DNA of 64,000 bases from Epibacterium ulvae (GCF_900102795.1 NZ_FMWG01000001.1:62001-126000), one strand, 5' to 3'; shown: positions 35,192 to 45,188, counted from the first letter of the stretch. Notes: generated by a model not told the origin, from the letters alone. Numbers and translations: made by a program.

Positions 35192-36463
35192 ATGGATTCG
35201 ATTCTGGTAACGGGCAATGGCCCTTTAAATGGGCAGATTGACATTGCAGGTGCCAAGAATGCCTGTTTGACTTTGATGCCTGCAACGCTTTTGACCGAAG
35301 AGCCGCTGACGCTAACAAATGCGCCGCGTTTGAGTGATATTCGGACGATGACAACTTTGCTGCAGTCACTGGGAGCTGAAGTTTCTAGCTTGCAGGATGG
35401 TAAAGTCATCGCGATGTCGAGCCATGATATTAATAATCATACCGCAGAATATGATATCGTGCGAAAAATGCGGGCTTCTATCCTTGTTCTAGGACCCATG
35501 CTGGCACGCGATGGCCATGCGGTTGTTTCACTACCTGGCGGCTGTGCAATTGGCGCACGCCCAGTTGATCTGCACCTCAAAGCACTGGAATCGCTTGGGG
35601 CTGAGATGGAGCTGAAAGATGGTTACGTTCATGCAAAAGCGCCACAAGGGCGTTTGCAAGGTGGCGTAGTAGAGTTTCCGATTGTGTCAGTTGGTGCGAC
35701 TGAAAACGTGTTGATGGCCGCCACATTGGCAAAAGGGACGACCATAATTCGCAATGCCGCGCGTGAGCCAGAAATCGTTGATCTGGCTGATTGTTTGCGT
35801 CGAATGGGGGCGCAGATTTCCGGTGATGGTACCTCTGTGATTACTGTTGAAGGGGTTGATCGCCTGAACGGTGCGACTCATCCTGTGGTAACAGATCGTA
35901 TTGAGCTGGGCACTTATATGCTTGCACCAGCGATTTGCGGTGGCGAAGTAGAGCTGCTTGGCGGACGCATCGATTTGATCGGAGCTTTTGTTGAAAAGCT
36001 TGATCAGGCGGGGATCTCTGTTGTGGAGACTGAGGCAGGTTTAAAGGTTTCGCGTCGCGGAGCGCGTGTTGCGGCTGTTGATGTTGTCACCGAGCCTTTC
36101 CCGGGTTTCCCAACTGATCTGCAAGCACAGATGATGGCGCTTTTGTGCACGGCGGATGGGGTGTCCGTTCTTGAGGAAAAGATCTTTGAAAACCGTTTCA
36201 TGCATGCTCCTGAACTGATGCGCATGGGCGCACAGATCGACGTGTCTGGTGGCACCGCGACCGTTACTGGTGTGGAGCGGTTAAAGGGTGCGCCCGTAAT
36301 GGCAACAGATTTGCGTGCTTCGGTATCTTTAATCCTGGCTGGCCTTGCGGCCGAAGGTGAAACCCGTGTGAGCCGAGTGTATCATTTGGATCGCGGCTAT
36401 GAACATGTTGTGCGCAAGCTTTCAGGTGTTGGTGCAAAAATCGAACGAATTCGGGAAGAGTGA
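35192..36463 (+). CDS. murA: UDP-N-acetylglucosamine 1-carboxyvinyltransferase MurA
   Basis: First committed enzyme of peptidoglycan synthesis: it transfers enolpyruvate from PEP to UDP-GlcNAc in the cytoplasm. At 423 aa it is standard length. The active-site Cys118 lies in [15 protein letters not shown], so the protein is the fosfomycin-sensitive Cys type. Other signatures are the [20 protein letters not shown] start and the C-terminal [19 protein letters not shown]. It overlaps the DUF2948 gene by one base (TGATG). Confidence 0.97.
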   Translation: MDSILVTGNGPLNGQIDIAGAKNACLTLMPATLLTEEPLTLTNAPRLSDIRTMTTLLQSLGAEVSSLQDGKVIAMSSHDINNHTAEYDIVRKMRASILVLGPMLARDGHAVVSLPGGCAIGARPVDLHLKALESLGAEMELKDGYVHAKAPQGRLQGGVVEFPIVSVGATENVLMAATLAKGTTIIRNAAREPEIVDLADCLRRMGAQISGDGTSVITVEGVDRLNGATHPVVTDRIELGTYMLAPAICGGEVELLGGRIDLIGAFVEKLDQAGISVVETEAGLKVSRRGARVAAVDVVTEPFPGFPTDLQAQMMALLCTADGVSVLEEKIFENRFMHAPELMRMGAQIDVSGGTATVTGVERLKGAPVMATDLRASVSLILAGLAAEGETRVSRVYHLDRGYEHVVRKLSGVGAKIERIREE

Positions 36464-36948
36464 TGACAGACGCGCGTTTTGAAGATGGGCGAGAGGCTCC
36501 TTTAAACCTTGGTGCGTTGGAGGCAGAGGATCTAGTTGTCCTTTCGTCTTTGGCGCAGGATGCAATTTTTCCGATCACTGAAATGCGCTGGCAGGTAAAG
36601 CAGCACCGGTTTGCGGTGTTGCTGAACCGGTTCCGTTGGGAGGATAAATCTGCTGCGCAAGCACGGGGGCGGGCCTTTGAGCGGGTGCAGTCCATGCTTG
36701 TGGTTGACAACGTGCTCTCGGTGTCTTCTCAGGGGATCGATCGCAGTGAAAAAGATACGATCTTGTCTCTCATGTCAGTAACGTTTGAGCCGGGTGATGA
36801 CGGTGTCGGGCATATTCTGTTGACCCTCGCTGGCGATGGCGCTTTACGACTGTCTGTTGAAGCTTTGGACGTCAGTTTGAAAGATGTAACACGCCCCTAC
36901 AAAGCGCTTTCTGGTCAGGCACCAGATCATGGCTCTGATGAGGTGTGA
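36463..36948 (+). CDS. DUF2948 family protein
   Basis: A 161-aa protein typical of Alphaproteobacteria, always near murA in this group as far as I know. It contains LEAEDLVVLSSLAQDAIFPI, RFAVLLNRFRWE and LRLSVEALDVSLKDV. The start is the ATG at 36463 overlapping the murA stop. It has no catalytic motif and no assigned function. Confidence 0.88.
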   Translation: MTDARFEDGREAPLNLGALEAEDLVVLSSLAQDAIFPITEMRWQVKQHRFAVLLNRFRWEDKSAAQARGRAFERVQSMLVVDNVLSVSSQGIDRSEKDTILSLMSVTFEPGDDGVGHILLTLAGDGALRLSVEALDVSLKDVTRPYKALSGQAPDHGSDEV

Positions 36949-36963
36949 TACAAGGGAAGCGAG

Positions 36964-37449
36964 ATGAGTGGTTCTATCCGCGGCAACGAGACGTTTCGTA
37001 GAGCAGTACTGTCTGATTCTGGCGATATTAGCCGCGTGCTTATCCGTTCAATCAAAGAGCTTTGCTATCTCGATCATCAGGGTGATGCAGCAAAGATTGC
37101 GGATTGGTGCGCGAATAAGTCACCTGATCACGTTCTGGCTTGGTTGGAGAGCGGTGCAGACATATGGGTCTGTGAAGACGCATCTACGCTTTTGGGTGTA
37201 GGCGGCTTAAGACGTGAAGAGATCACGTTGCTGTATCTGCAACCCACTGCTGTTGGGCGGGGCGTTGGTAAAACTTTACTGTCACACCTTGAAAGCGAAA
37301 TGCTCCACAGTGGTGTTGAAACGGCTAAATTAAATGCGACGAAAACCGGATTGCCATTTTACCTGTCGCAAGGCTGGGCGCAAACGGGCGGTGAAACATC
37401 TTGTGGGCAGCAATCCTGTTTGGAGATGCAAAAGACATTGGCCAGATAG
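36964..37449 (+). CDS. GNAT-family N-acetyltransferase
   Basis: A 161-aa acetyltransferase of the GNAT fold. An N-terminal FRRAVLSDSGDISRVLIRSI precedes VLGVGGLRREEITLLYLQP-like strands (LLGVGGLRREEITLLYLQP). The acetyl-CoA pyrophosphate-binding loop is AVGRGVGKTLL, and LNATKTGLPFYLSQGW is the C-terminal strand/helix. The substrate is unknown. It lies 15 bp after DUF2948 and probably shares the murA transcript. Confidence 0.87.
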   Translation: MSGSIRGNETFRRAVLSDSGDISRVLIRSIKELCYLDHQGDAAKIADWCANKSPDHVLAWLESGADIWVCEDASTLLGVGGLRREEITLLYLQPTAVGRGVGKTLLSHLESEMLHSGVETAKLNATKTGLPFYLSQGWAQTGGETSCGQQSCLEMQKTLAR

Positions 37450-37463
37450 CGGTCTGGCTGACA

Positions 37464-38066
37464 CTAAAACGGTTTACGCGCTTTGAGTGCAGCTCCAATT
37501 GTACCATCGTCGAGATAATCTAACTCTCCACCAATCGGGACGCCCTGCGCAAGTGACGTGATGGTGACGTTATCACCGAGTTGGTCAGCAATATAGTGAG
37601 CTGTCGTTTGTCCATCGATGGTGGTGTTCAGGGCTAGGATCACCTCCTGAACCTCTTCAGTTGCGACACGATCGATCAACCTTGGAATACGCAGGTCTTC
37701 TGGCCCAACCGCGTCTAGGGCAGAGAGTGTGCCGCCAAGTACATGGTAACGCCCTTTGAATTGTCCAGCACGTTCCATCGCCCAGAGATCTGAAACATCT
37801 TCGACCACACAAATTTCACCGTTTTTACGGCGCTCGTCGCCGCAGATGGCGCAGATGTCATCGGTACCAACATTCCCACAGTTCAGGCATTCGCGTGCAG
37901 AATTGGCAACATCTGTCAAAGCGGCCGCAAGCGGCGTTAAGAGTTGTGCGCGTTTGCGGATCAGATGAAGCACAACACGGCGCGCAGAACGTGGGCCCAG
38001 ACCGGGAAGCTTTGCCATCAATGCGATCAGATGTTCGATCTGGCTGGTGGAGGACTGGCTCATCAT
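37464..38066 (-). CDS. recR: Recombination mediator protein RecR
   Basis: DNA-repair protein that with RecO loads RecA on gapped DNA, about 200 aa. The N-terminal HhH region contains [20 protein letters not shown]. The zinc finger is [18 protein letters not shown]. The Toprim domain starts [19 protein letters not shown] and includes the conserved acidic residues, and the C-terminal part has [23 protein letters not shown] text ([19 protein letters not shown]). The ATG at 38066 was chosen; a GTG at 38072 is two codons upstream. It is downstream of ybaB and dnaX on the same strand. Confidence 0.96.
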   Translation of the reverse strand: MMSQSSTSQIEHLIALMAKLPGLGPRSARRVVLHLIRKRAQLLTPLAAALTDVANSARECLNCGNVGTDDICAICGDERRKNGEICVVEDVSDLWAMERAGQFKGRYHVLGGTLSALDAVGPEDLRIPRLIDRVATEEVQEVILALNTTIDGQTTAHYIADQLGDNVTITSLAQGVPIGGELDYLDDGTIGAALKARKPF

Positions 38067-38180
38067 AGGCACCTAATTTCTGGTGTGGTCTTTTATAGGC
38101 ATCGCGTGCGGACGGTGTATAAACAAAATGCGGGCGATGGGCCCGCATTGTTTACTGTCATTACTTATGTCGCAGAGATA

Positions 38181-38525
38181 TCAGAAAGGCAGCTTCATGT
38201 CTGCGGGAAGGCCCATGGATTCTGTCAGGGCTTTCATTTCGGCTTGCGCCTTATTTGCGGCTTTGGCCTGAGCATCTTTGATTGCTGCGAGAATGAGATC
38301 TTCGACGACTTCTTTGTCATCGCCATTGAAAATGGACGGATCGATGTCCAGAGCTTTCAAATCCCCTTTGGCGGAAGCAGTTGCTTTGACAAGGCCAGCA
38401 CCTGCTTCACCAGTCACCATGATATTGTGCAGGTCTTCCTGCATCTGGGTCATTTTGCCCTGCAGTTCCTGCGCTGATTTCATCATCTTGGCCATATCGC
38501 CAAGACCACCAAGGCCTTTTAACAT
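38181..38525 (-). CDS. YbaB/EbfC family nucleoid-associated protein
   Basis: A 114-aa DNA-binding dimer of the YbaB/EbfC family. The N-terminal helix GGLGDMAKMMKSAQELQGKM and the central VTGEAGAGLVKATASAKGDL are typical. It sits between dnaX and recR in the conserved bacterial order dnaX-ybaB-recR. Confidence 0.96.
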   Translation of the reverse strand: MLKGLGGLGDMAKMMKSAQELQGKMTQMQEDLHNIMVTGEAGAGLVKATASAKGDLKALDIDPSIFNGDDKEVVEDLILAAIKDAQAKAANKAQAEMKALTESMGLPADMKLPF

Positions 38526-38627
38526 GTCTTTTGTCTCCTGAGTGACGTCGTTGCAGGCTAGATACGCAGCATACCGCTACCAGACAAGGGGCATGGCGTA
38601 CGGCCTTTGTCGAAGGTTTGACCGGTT

Positions 38628-40421
38628 CTAGTCTTCCTCAAATGGGTCCCATTCATCCTCAACTTCGGGCAGAGCTTCCGCCTCCACCTCTGCAGCCAGA
38701 TCTTGGGCGGTGCGTATCTGTTTTATACGAGCTTTGGGGAAAGCTTCGAAAATGGCCTGTACTAAGGGGTGCGCCCGTGCTTCAATTTTAAGTGCATTGT
38801 CGGCTGCATCTCGAACTTCCGCGATTGTTTCTGCAGAACAGCCGCTGACGATCGAAACCACCCAGCGATTGCCTGTCCAGTTTTGCAAGGCAGTGCCCAG
38901 GCGTGCGGCTAAATCACGTGGTGCGTTATCGGTTGGGGTAAATTCGATGCGTCCGGGCTGATAAGATGCAAGCCGAATGCTGCCTTCGACTTCCACCAAT
39001 AGCTTTACATCCCGGCGGTTGCGGATCAGTTCAACTACATGTTCAAAGCTTGGGTAGCGCGCCAGTGCTTGGTCCACATCCCGCGCCAGCATGGTATTGG
39101 CTCCTGCGCCACTTTGCATGCGATGTTGGGGAGCATTGGATCCTTTTGGTCCAGTTTGTGGTGCGCTGACAGGCGGCGTATATGTGTTGTTGCCACTGGA
39201 GGCAGGGGGCATTGCCCCGGGCATCTGATGGCCACCGCCTGGATTTGGTGGGGGGGGCGGCATATCTTGGAGCTTGCGGAGCAACTCTTCGGGGCTTGGT
39301 AAATCTGCCACATGGGTGAGGCGAATAACGGCCATCTCAGCTGCCATCATTGCATTTGGAGCGGCTGCTACCTCTTCCAAAGCCTTCAGGAGCATCTGCC
39401 ACATCCGGGTTAGAACACGCATTGGCAGCGCTTCCGCCATTTGCTGGCCACGCGCGCGTTCATCGGGTGAAATGGTCGGATCTTCTGCGGCGTCGGGCGT
39501 AATTTTTACGACGGAAACCCAATGGGTGATCTCAGCCAGATCGCGCAGGACAGCTAACGGGTCTGCCCCTTCTGCATATTGGCTGCTCAACTCCGTCAAA
39601 GCCGCCGCTGCGTCGCCGCGTAAAATCATGTCGATCAGATCCAGAACCCGACCCCGATCTGCAAGACCCAACATGGCGCGAACTTGATCGGCTGTCGTTT
39701 CACCGGCGCCATGGGAAATCGCCTGATCCAGCAAAGAGGTTGCGTCTCGTGCTGACCCTTCTGCGGCACGTGTGATCAGGGCGAGTGCATCTTCTGCAAT
39801 AGCGGCCCGTTCTTCAGTTGCTATTTTCTGCAACAGTCCAATCATCACTTCAGGTTCGATGCGGCGCAGATCAAAACGTTGGCAGCGTGATAGAACCGTG
39901 ACAGGAACTTTGCGGATTTCGGTGGTCGCAAAGATAAATTTCACATGCGCGGGAGGTTCTTCCAGTGTCTTGAGGAGCGCATTAAATGCGCTGGTCGACA
40001 GCATGTGAACTTCGTCGATGATATAAATTTTATATCTCGCTGAAGCTGCACGATATTGGACCGAATCGATGATTTCGCGGATATCATTCACACCTGTGCG
40101 TGATGCAGCATCCATTTCAAGCACATCGACATGGCGTCCTTCCATGATTGCGGTGCAATGTTCGCATTTGCCGCAGGGTTCTGTGGTTGGACCGCCTGTA
40201 CCGTCTTCCCCGATGCAATTCATACCTTTGGCAATGATACGGGCAGTGGTGGTTTTACCGGTGCCGCGGATGCCAGTCATGATAAAGGCCTGCGCAATCC
40301 GATCGGCTGCAAAAGCGTTTTTCAGCGTCCGTACCATCGCGTCCTGCCCAACCAGATCTGCAAAGGTTTCAGGACGGTATTTACGTGCAAGAACTTGATA
40401 GGCAGAGGTCGTGTCAGTCAT
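38628..40421 (-). CDS. dnaX: DNA polymerase III subunits gamma/tau
   Basis: Clamp-loader ATPase of 597 aa. The start is YQVLARKYRPETFADLVGQD. Walker A is GIRGTGKTTTARI, followed by the zinc site CGKCEHC, Walker B IIDEVH and the sensor-1 region. A flexible proline-rich linker (about 385-435, PPPPPNPGGGH) separates the AAA+ part from the C-terminal domain that contacts the polymerase, and the tail is acidic (EDEWDPFEED). Order dnaX-ybaB-recR is conserved. Confidence 0.97.
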   Translation of the reverse strand: MTDTTSAYQVLARKYRPETFADLVGQDAMVRTLKNAFAADRIAQAFIMTGIRGTGKTTTARIIAKGMNCIGEDGTGGPTTEPCGKCEHCTAIMEGRHVDVLEMDAASRTGVNDIREIIDSVQYRAASARYKIYIIDEVHMLSTSAFNALLKTLEEPPAHVKFIFATTEIRKVPVTVLSRCQRFDLRRIEPEVMIGLLQKIATEERAAIAEDALALITRAAEGSARDATSLLDQAISHGAGETTADQVRAMLGLADRGRVLDLIDMILRGDAAAALTELSSQYAEGADPLAVLRDLAEITHWVSVVKITPDAAEDPTISPDERARGQQMAEALPMRVLTRMWQMLLKALEEVAAAPNAMMAAEMAVIRLTHVADLPSPEELLRKLQDMPPPPPNPGGGHQMPGAMPPASSGNNTYTPPVSAPQTGPKGSNAPQHRMQSGAGANTMLARDVDQALARYPSFEHVVELIRNRRDVKLLVEVEGSIRLASYQPGRIEFTPTDNAPRDLAARLGTALQNWTGNRWVVSIVSGCSAETIAEVRDAADNALKIEARAHPLVQAIFEAFPKARIKQIRTAQDLAAEVEAEALPEVEDEWDPFEED

Positions 40422-40519
40422 GAAAAGCTACCGGATCTTTAGGAGCGTTGGTGCGGCGTAGACCACATATGCTAACCTATGGGAGCAAGCATGGCGCGTC
40501 CACTGCTGTTGCACCCATG

Positions 40520-41548
40520 TTAGCGGCGTTTGCGCTTTTTTCCCCGTGTGGCGGGGCGTGCCATTTTGTTGAAATGTTTGTCTTTACGACGGGCTTCGCC
40601 TGCGCTGAGGGAGTTGTATTCATCCTCACGTAAGAGCTTTTTCCAGCGTAAAAACCGCTTTTCATCCAAATCGCCTGCGTCAACCGCGGCTTGTACTGCG
40701 CATCCCGGTTCTCCCTCATGTTTGCAGTCCGAAAATTTACAATGCTGTGCGAGGGCGTGAAATTCAGAATAGACCACTTCGATTGCGTCACTTGCACCTT
40801 TTAAAGGCAAAGCGCGCATTCCGGGTGTATCAATCAGCCAGCCGCCGTTCGTCATTTGGCGTAAATGGCGGGCTGTTGTGGTGTGGCGACCACGAGCATC
40901 GCTTTCGCGAATCGCAGCTGTTGCGTCACTGCGTTGGGTCAGCCCGTTTGCCAGTGTTGTTTTGCCAACCCCCGAAGAGCCAACCAGAGCAGTGGTCTTG
41001 CCTTTGGGGCAAAGGGCCAAAAGCGCAGCAATATCTTTGGGATCATGGGCATTGATTGCGAGCACTTGCAGATCTAGCAACAGCGCGTCGGCCTGATCGC
41101 GATAGGCGGATGCATCACTGCAGGTATCAGCCTTGGTCAGCAAAATAACAGGTTCGCAGCCAGCTTGGTGGGCAAGGGCCAGATAGCGTTCAAGCCGCGC
41201 AATATTGAAATCGTCATTACAGGAGGTTGTGATCATCAATGTGTCCACATTGGTGGCGATCAACTGCCGTCCCATTGCACTCGCTGCGGAATTTCGTCGC
41301 AGGGTGCTTTGTCGATCTAATAGCTTAACAATCTGGAGATCGTCATCTGTGAGAACCCAATCCCCGACTGCAAAGCCGCTGGTGATTTGTTCAGGGGGCA
41401 GTGTCAGCCGTGCGGTGCCCTTCGGTGACAGGCCTGTGACGGTGCTGCGATGGACAGCTGAGACACGGTACGCAACCAATGCGTTTTCTGCATCTTGTTG
41501 GTTTTGGAAAAAAGGCGTCCAGCCAAGATCTGAGTAGGTAAGCGACAT
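40520..41548 (-). CDS. rsgA: Ribosome small-subunit-dependent GTPase RsgA
   Basis: Circularly permuted GTPase that acts in 30S subunit maturation, 342 aa. After an OB-type N-terminal domain, the G motifs appear in permuted order: G4 LLTKAD, then G1 GSSGVGKTTL, then G3 DTPGMR. The C-terminal zinc knuckle is CKFSDCKHEGEPGC, and the tail is very basic (RGKKRKRR). The permuted order is diagnostic. It stands between dnaX and the SRP RNA. Confidence 0.95.
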   Translation of the reverse strand: MSLTYSDLGWTPFFQNQQDAENALVAYRVSAVHRSTVTGLSPKGTARLTLPPEQITSGFAVGDWVLTDDDLQIVKLLDRQSTLRRNSAASAMGRQLIATNVDTLMITTSCNDDFNIARLERYLALAHQAGCEPVILLTKADTCSDASAYRDQADALLLDLQVLAINAHDPKDIAALLALCPKGKTTALVGSSGVGKTTLANGLTQRSDATAAIRESDARGRHTTTARHLRQMTNGGWLIDTPGMRALPLKGASDAIEVVYSEFHALAQHCKFSDCKHEGEPGCAVQAAVDAGDLDEKRFLRWKKLLREDEYNSLSAGEARRKDKHFNKMARPATRGKKRKRR

Positions 41549-41662
41549 AGCACTGCCTATACTGGATAAATAGCAGGAGGCTCCACTGAAATTATATCAG
41601 TTTGCAGAACACACAGTGCATTTGGGCTAGATCGTAGCGTTTTACATGTACTGTTGAAAAGT

Positions 41663-41756
41663 GAGAGGCTGGACATCGACCCAAGCGGGGCTCGTTGTGG
41701 CTGCTTCCTTCCGGACCTGACCAGGTTGGCGAGGCGCCTGCCCGCGCCAACCTCTC
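41663..41756 (-). ncRNA. ffs: Bacterial signal recognition particle RNA (4.5S type)
   Basis: The minus strand contains the universal SRP domain IV core: GTCAGGTCCGGAAGGAAGCA, including the tetraloop and the asymmetric loop bound by Ffh. The ends pair (GAGAGG with CCTCTC), giving a single hairpin of about 94 nt, the small type found in Alphaproteobacteria. A good promoter ends 7 bp upstream. A short T-run follows the 3' end. Confidence 0.95.
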
Positions 41757-41763
41757 AAGCACT

Positions 41764-41792
41764 CGTATAGCTAAGCGCGCAAACATTGACAA
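41764..41792 (-). promoter_or_regulatory. Sigma70 promoter of the SRP RNA
   Basis: On the minus strand TTGTCA (41787-41792) and TATACG (41764-41769) are separated by exactly 17 bp, and the -10 element is 7 bp from the first base of the RNA hairpin. Confidence 0.75.
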
Positions 41793-42014
41793 GAGCAGGT
41801 GCACTAATGATCGCGCGCTTAGCTGTGTGGATGGTGAAATTCCGGTAAGTGTTTCGTAAAATTTTCCGGTTTCAGAGTGCGCCTTTGGTAGCTGGGACAC
41901 GCTTGTCATAAATTCAGAGGCTTGGATCAGAAATGAAAAGCTGCGATTGGGCGCTTGTGCTACACAGTGCAATGACGCTGAGGTGTCGCAACTAGGAATG
42001 CCAGAGGTGGGCTG

Positions 42015-42995
42015 ATGCTGCACGCAGAGACAGTAACATTTGGAGGCGGCGGACTGATGCGTGCCGCGCACCTACGCAGCGATGAATCTGCTTTAAAGGC
42101 GCTTTGGGAGCAAGGCGGACAGGTGCTTTTGGTATGGCATGGTAAGCCTCTGATGCAGCGCAGTCATGCAGAGGCTCCATCCGATCAGCTTATGTGGCTT
42201 GAGAGTTCTCATGAACTTGTTGCTGGACAGTTCAATCAGAGTGTTTTTTTAGGTCTTGCCGAGGGTGGAGCAGGACTGTTTGCGGTGGAATTAAAGGATT
42301 GGACACCCGCTGAATTTGACCAAAGCAGCCTCGGCAGCTTTGTGGATAGGACCGAACAACAGCACCCGGATCTTCCAGATATAGCTTGTTTTGCGGAGTT
42401 GCGTCAGGTGATGGTCGCACTTTCGCCTTTTGAAGCCGAAGTCGCCAGCACCGCGAAGGCCGTGTTGGCATGGCACAGCAGTCATGGGTTTTGTGCAAAA
42501 TGCGGGACAGCCAGCGATTTAATTGAGGCGGGTTGGCAGCGTAAATGTTCGAACTGCGGCGCAAGCCACTTCCCACGCACGGATCCCGTGGTCATTATGT
42601 TGATCACACAGGGAGATCGTGTTTTGGTTGGCCGGTCGCCTGATTGGCCAGAAGGGATGTATTCGCTGTTGGCGGGATTCGTAGAGCCCGGGGAAACCAT
42701 TGAGGCTGCGGTCCGCCGTGAGGTATGGGAAGAGGCCGGAGTTAAAGTTGGTGCGGTTTCTTATCTTGCCAGCCAGCCTTGGGCTTTCCCGATGTCGTTG
42801 ATGTTTGGATGTGCTGGTAAGGCGCTGAGTGAAGAAATCACCATTGATCCGAACGAAATCGAAGATGCGCTTTGGGTGTCAAAATCGGACATGATGCAGG
42901 CTTTTGCCGGTGATCATCCAAAAATCAAACCAGCACGCAAGGGTGCGATTGCACGTTTTCTAATTGATAACTGGCTTTCGGATACCTTGGATTGA
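42015..42995 (+). CDS. nudC: NAD(+) diphosphatase NudC
   Basis: Nudix hydrolase of 326 aa that cleaves NADH/NAD+ and can remove NAD caps from RNA. The zinc finger is CAKCG and CSNCG (about 159-184). The Nudix box reads GFVEPGETIEAAVRREVWEE, and the NudC-specific SQPWAFP follows it. The N-terminal half is the usual dimerisation domain. All catalytic Glu residues are present. Confidence 0.95.
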   Translation: MLHAETVTFGGGGLMRAAHLRSDESALKALWEQGGQVLLVWHGKPLMQRSHAEAPSDQLMWLESSHELVAGQFNQSVFLGLAEGGAGLFAVELKDWTPAEFDQSSLGSFVDRTEQQHPDLPDIACFAELRQVMVALSPFEAEVASTAKAVLAWHSSHGFCAKCGTASDLIEAGWQRKCSNCGASHFPRTDPVVIMLITQGDRVLVGRSPDWPEGMYSLLAGFVEPGETIEAAVRREVWEEAGVKVGAVSYLASQPWAFPMSLMFGCAGKALSEEITIDPNEIEDALWVSKSDMMQAFAGDHPKIKPARKGAIARFLIDNWLSDTLD

Positions 42996-43044
42996 TTATT
43001 GAATTCAGGTAACCCTAGGTCAAATCAGAGAGTGGAAGGATAGA

Positions 43045-43512
43045 ATGGATCTTTCAACACAGGAAGACGTGGAAGCTCCGATTGCGCAAGTCTTTGGCGC
43101 GCTGTCAGACTTTGAGGTGGTCGAGCGGACCGCGACGCGTCGTGGCGTAGATGTTGTGCGACGTGGTGGCGCTGGTGGTGCCGAACTTGGCATGGGGTGG
43201 GACATTTCGTTCCAACTGCGTGGCAAAGACCGCAATGCAACCATGGAGTTGGTCGGGTATGAACCAAGTACTTTGATAGCGATCGAAGGAGATGGTGGTG
43301 GTATCACTGGTCGCTTTGATATCGAGCTGATTGAGCTGTCGCCATCGCGCACACGTATCGTGGTGCGCACAACACTTGGCGCGAAGACATTGCCTGGACG
43401 TTTGCTATTGCAGTCGATGAAATTGGCGCGCGGCCGAATAGCGCAAAAATATGCGCAACGGATCAGTGAATATGTTGAACTGATTGAAAGCAAATTAGTC
43501 AACATGGCTTAG
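43045..43512 (+). CDS. SRPBCC (CoxG-like) family protein
   Basis: A 155-aa START/SRPBCC-fold protein with the typical opening MDLSTQEDVEAPIAQVFGAL, a central glycine-rich hairpin (GDGGGITGRFDIELIELSPS) and a long C-terminal helix (RGRIAQKYAQRISEYVELIE). The fold binds hydrophobic ligands. No partner gene indicates a ligand here. It is transcribed alone after nudC and ends at a shared terminator. Confidence 0.82.
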   Translation: MDLSTQEDVEAPIAQVFGALSDFEVVERTATRRGVDVVRRGGAGGAELGMGWDISFQLRGKDRNATMELVGYEPSTLIAIEGDGGGITGRFDIELIELSPSRTRIVVRTTLGAKTLPGRLLLQSMKLARGRIAQKYAQRISEYVELIESKLVNMA

Positions 43513-43521
43513 CACTTAAAT

Positions 43522-43549
43522 ACACCCACCTTGTCACTAAGGTGGGTGT
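43522..43549. terminator. Bidirectional terminator between the SRPBCC gene and pheA
   Basis: A perfect 11-bp stem (arms 43522-43532 and 43539-43549) with a 6-nt loop, followed by TTTTC on the plus strand and an A/T-rich tract on the other. It serves the two convergent genes. Confidence 0.85.
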
Positions 43550-43554
43550 TTTCT

Positions 43555-44385
43555 TTAGCGTGCTTGTGCTGCTGGATAGACGCCTAGGATTTCAATATCC
43601 GTGGTGAAATACGATAACTCATCCATTGCAAGTTGTACGTTTTTATCATCTGGATGCCCTTCAATATCCGCATAAAAGCGCGTCGCTGTAAAAGAGCCGT
43701 CGACCATATAGCTTTCCAATTTCGTCATGTTGATTCCATTGGTGGCGAATCCCCCGAGCGCTTTGTACAGCGCAGCTGGAATGTTACGGACCTGAAACAC
43801 GAAAGTGGTAATCATTTTTCCCGCACTTCGCCTGCTGTGATCCGGCGTTGGCGACATGGTGAGAAAGCGCGTGGTATTATTACCTTCATCTTCGATGTGT
43901 CTGGCAAGAACTTGCAGCCCGTAGATCTCCCCCGCGAGCTCGCTGGCGAGAGCGGCCACAGCCGAATCACCACGCTCTGCCACATCTCGTGCAGCACGGG
44001 CATTATCTGAACTGACGCGCCCGATGATTTTATGTTCACTTAAAAAGCTTGCACATTGCGGCAGAAGGACAAGATGTGAGTAAGCTTCTTTAATGTCTTC
44101 CAATGTGGCTCCGGGCAGGGCCAGAACGTTGATATGGACCCGAACAAAGGCTTCATCGATGATGTGAAGCCCAGAATGTGGGAGTAAGCGGTGGATGTCG
44201 GCGACCCGACCATAGGTAGAGTTTTCGACCGGCAGCATAGCTAGACTGGCTTTGCCGGTGTTTACAGCGGATATCGCATCTTCAAAGGTGCGACACGGCA
44301 AAACTTCCATTTCGGGTCGCGCCATTCGACAAGCTTCGTGGCTATACGATCCCAATTCCCCCTGAATCGCGATTTTTTGGGTCAT
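43555..44385 (-). CDS. pheA: Prephenate dehydratase
   Basis: Converts prephenate to phenylpyruvate in phenylalanine synthesis, 276 aa from the ATG at 44385 (MTQKIAIQGELGSYSHEA), which has GGAAG upstream; an ATG five codons earlier is possible. The periplasmic-binding-like catalytic domain contains MLPVENSTYGRVADIH and the signature NNTTRFLTM with the catalytic Thr. The C-terminal ACT domain (ALGGFATNGINMTKLESY) is the phenylalanine feedback site. It is a stand-alone dehydratase without chorismate mutase. Confidence 0.95.
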   Translation of the reverse strand: MTQKIAIQGELGSYSHEACRMARPEMEVLPCRTFEDAISAVNTGKASLAMLPVENSTYGRVADIHRLLPHSGLHIIDEAFVRVHINVLALPGATLEDIKEAYSHLVLLPQCASFLSEHKIIGRVSSDNARAARDVAERGDSAVAALASELAGEIYGLQVLARHIEDEGNNTTRFLTMSPTPDHSRRSAGKMITTFVFQVRNIPAALYKALGGFATNGINMTKLESYMVDGSFTATRFYADIEGHPDDKNVQLAMDELSYFTTDIEILGVYPAAQAR

Positions 44386-44504
44386 AGGCGTGTCTTCCAT
44401 GCAAAACTTAGGTATTCGGACAATTCGTCACGCTGTCTATACCTTGCCACTTGGCAGGGGAACCCTTAGACAACCATGCAGACAGTTTAGATGGACTCGC
44501 GATC

Positions 44505-45002
44505 ATGTTTGACACGATGACCCTTACCAAAGCGACCGCAGGCGTTTGCGGCGCGTTCCTTGTTCTCCTGCTCGGCAAATGGGCCGCAAAGGAGATCTAT
44601 CACATGGATAGCCACGGTCAGGCTTCATATGTGATCGAAGTGGAAGAGGCAGGTGGAGCAGAAGCAGCGCCAGAAGTGAGCTTGGAAGAGCTCCTTGCAG
44701 CCGCTGACCTTGGTAAAGGGGCCAAGGTTTTCAAAAAATGCTCCGCATGCCACAAGCTGGAAGACGGCGCCCATGCAACAGGCCCTTCGCTTTATGGCGT
44801 TGTTGGGCGTGATATCGCGGCGGCAGCTGGTTTCGGTTTCTCTGGTGCACTGCCTGCGGGTAACTGGACAGCCGAAGAACTGGACGCATTCCTGAAAAAG
44901 CCTTCTTCATATGCACCAGGCACTTCTATGAGCTTTGCCGGTCTTAAGAAAGACACAGACCGCGCAAACCTGATTGCGTATCTCGACAGCTTGGATAATT
45001 GA
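44505..45002 (+). CDS. Membrane-anchored c-type cytochrome (cytochrome c-y/c552 type)
   Basis: A 165-aa cytochrome c. The start at 44505 (MFDTMTLTKATAGVCGAFLV) gives an uncleaved N-terminal anchor helix; an upstream in-frame ATG lacks support. An Ala/Glu-rich linker (about 45-65) leads to the heme domain, with CSACH and an axial Met in GTSMSFAGLKK. The layout matches cytochrome c-y of Rhodobacter and c552/CycM, which carry electrons from the bc1 complex to terminal oxidases. This suits the cbb3 oxidase encoded 9 kb away. Confidence 0.9.
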   Translation: MFDTMTLTKATAGVCGAFLVLLLGKWAAKEIYHMDSHGQASYVIEVEEAGGAEAAPEVSLEELLAAADLGKGAKVFKKCSACHKLEDGAHATGPSLYGVVGRDIAAAAGFGFSGALPAGNWTAEELDAFLKKPSSYAPGTSMSFAGLKKDTDRANLIAYLDSLDN

Positions 45003-45029
45003 TCCCAGCATTCGAGCGAAGAATTGAGC

Positions 45030-45063
45030 AAGCCGTTGCCTCACTCCGAGGCAGCGGCTTTTT
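45030..45063 (+). terminator. Intrinsic terminator after the cytochrome c gene
   Basis: A 13-bp stem with one G-T wobble (arms 45030-45042 and 45048-45060), loop ACTCC, followed directly by TTT. Confidence 0.85.
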
Positions 45064-45188
45064 CATGTCAATGCGACTACTTCTTCACACTTGGTTCATA
45101 ATCTCTAAATTTCTAATTGTTCTTATTGGAGAATGTCAGTGAGATGTTATCTTGCTAGAAAGAAACTATGATATCGGAGGAAGAGCAC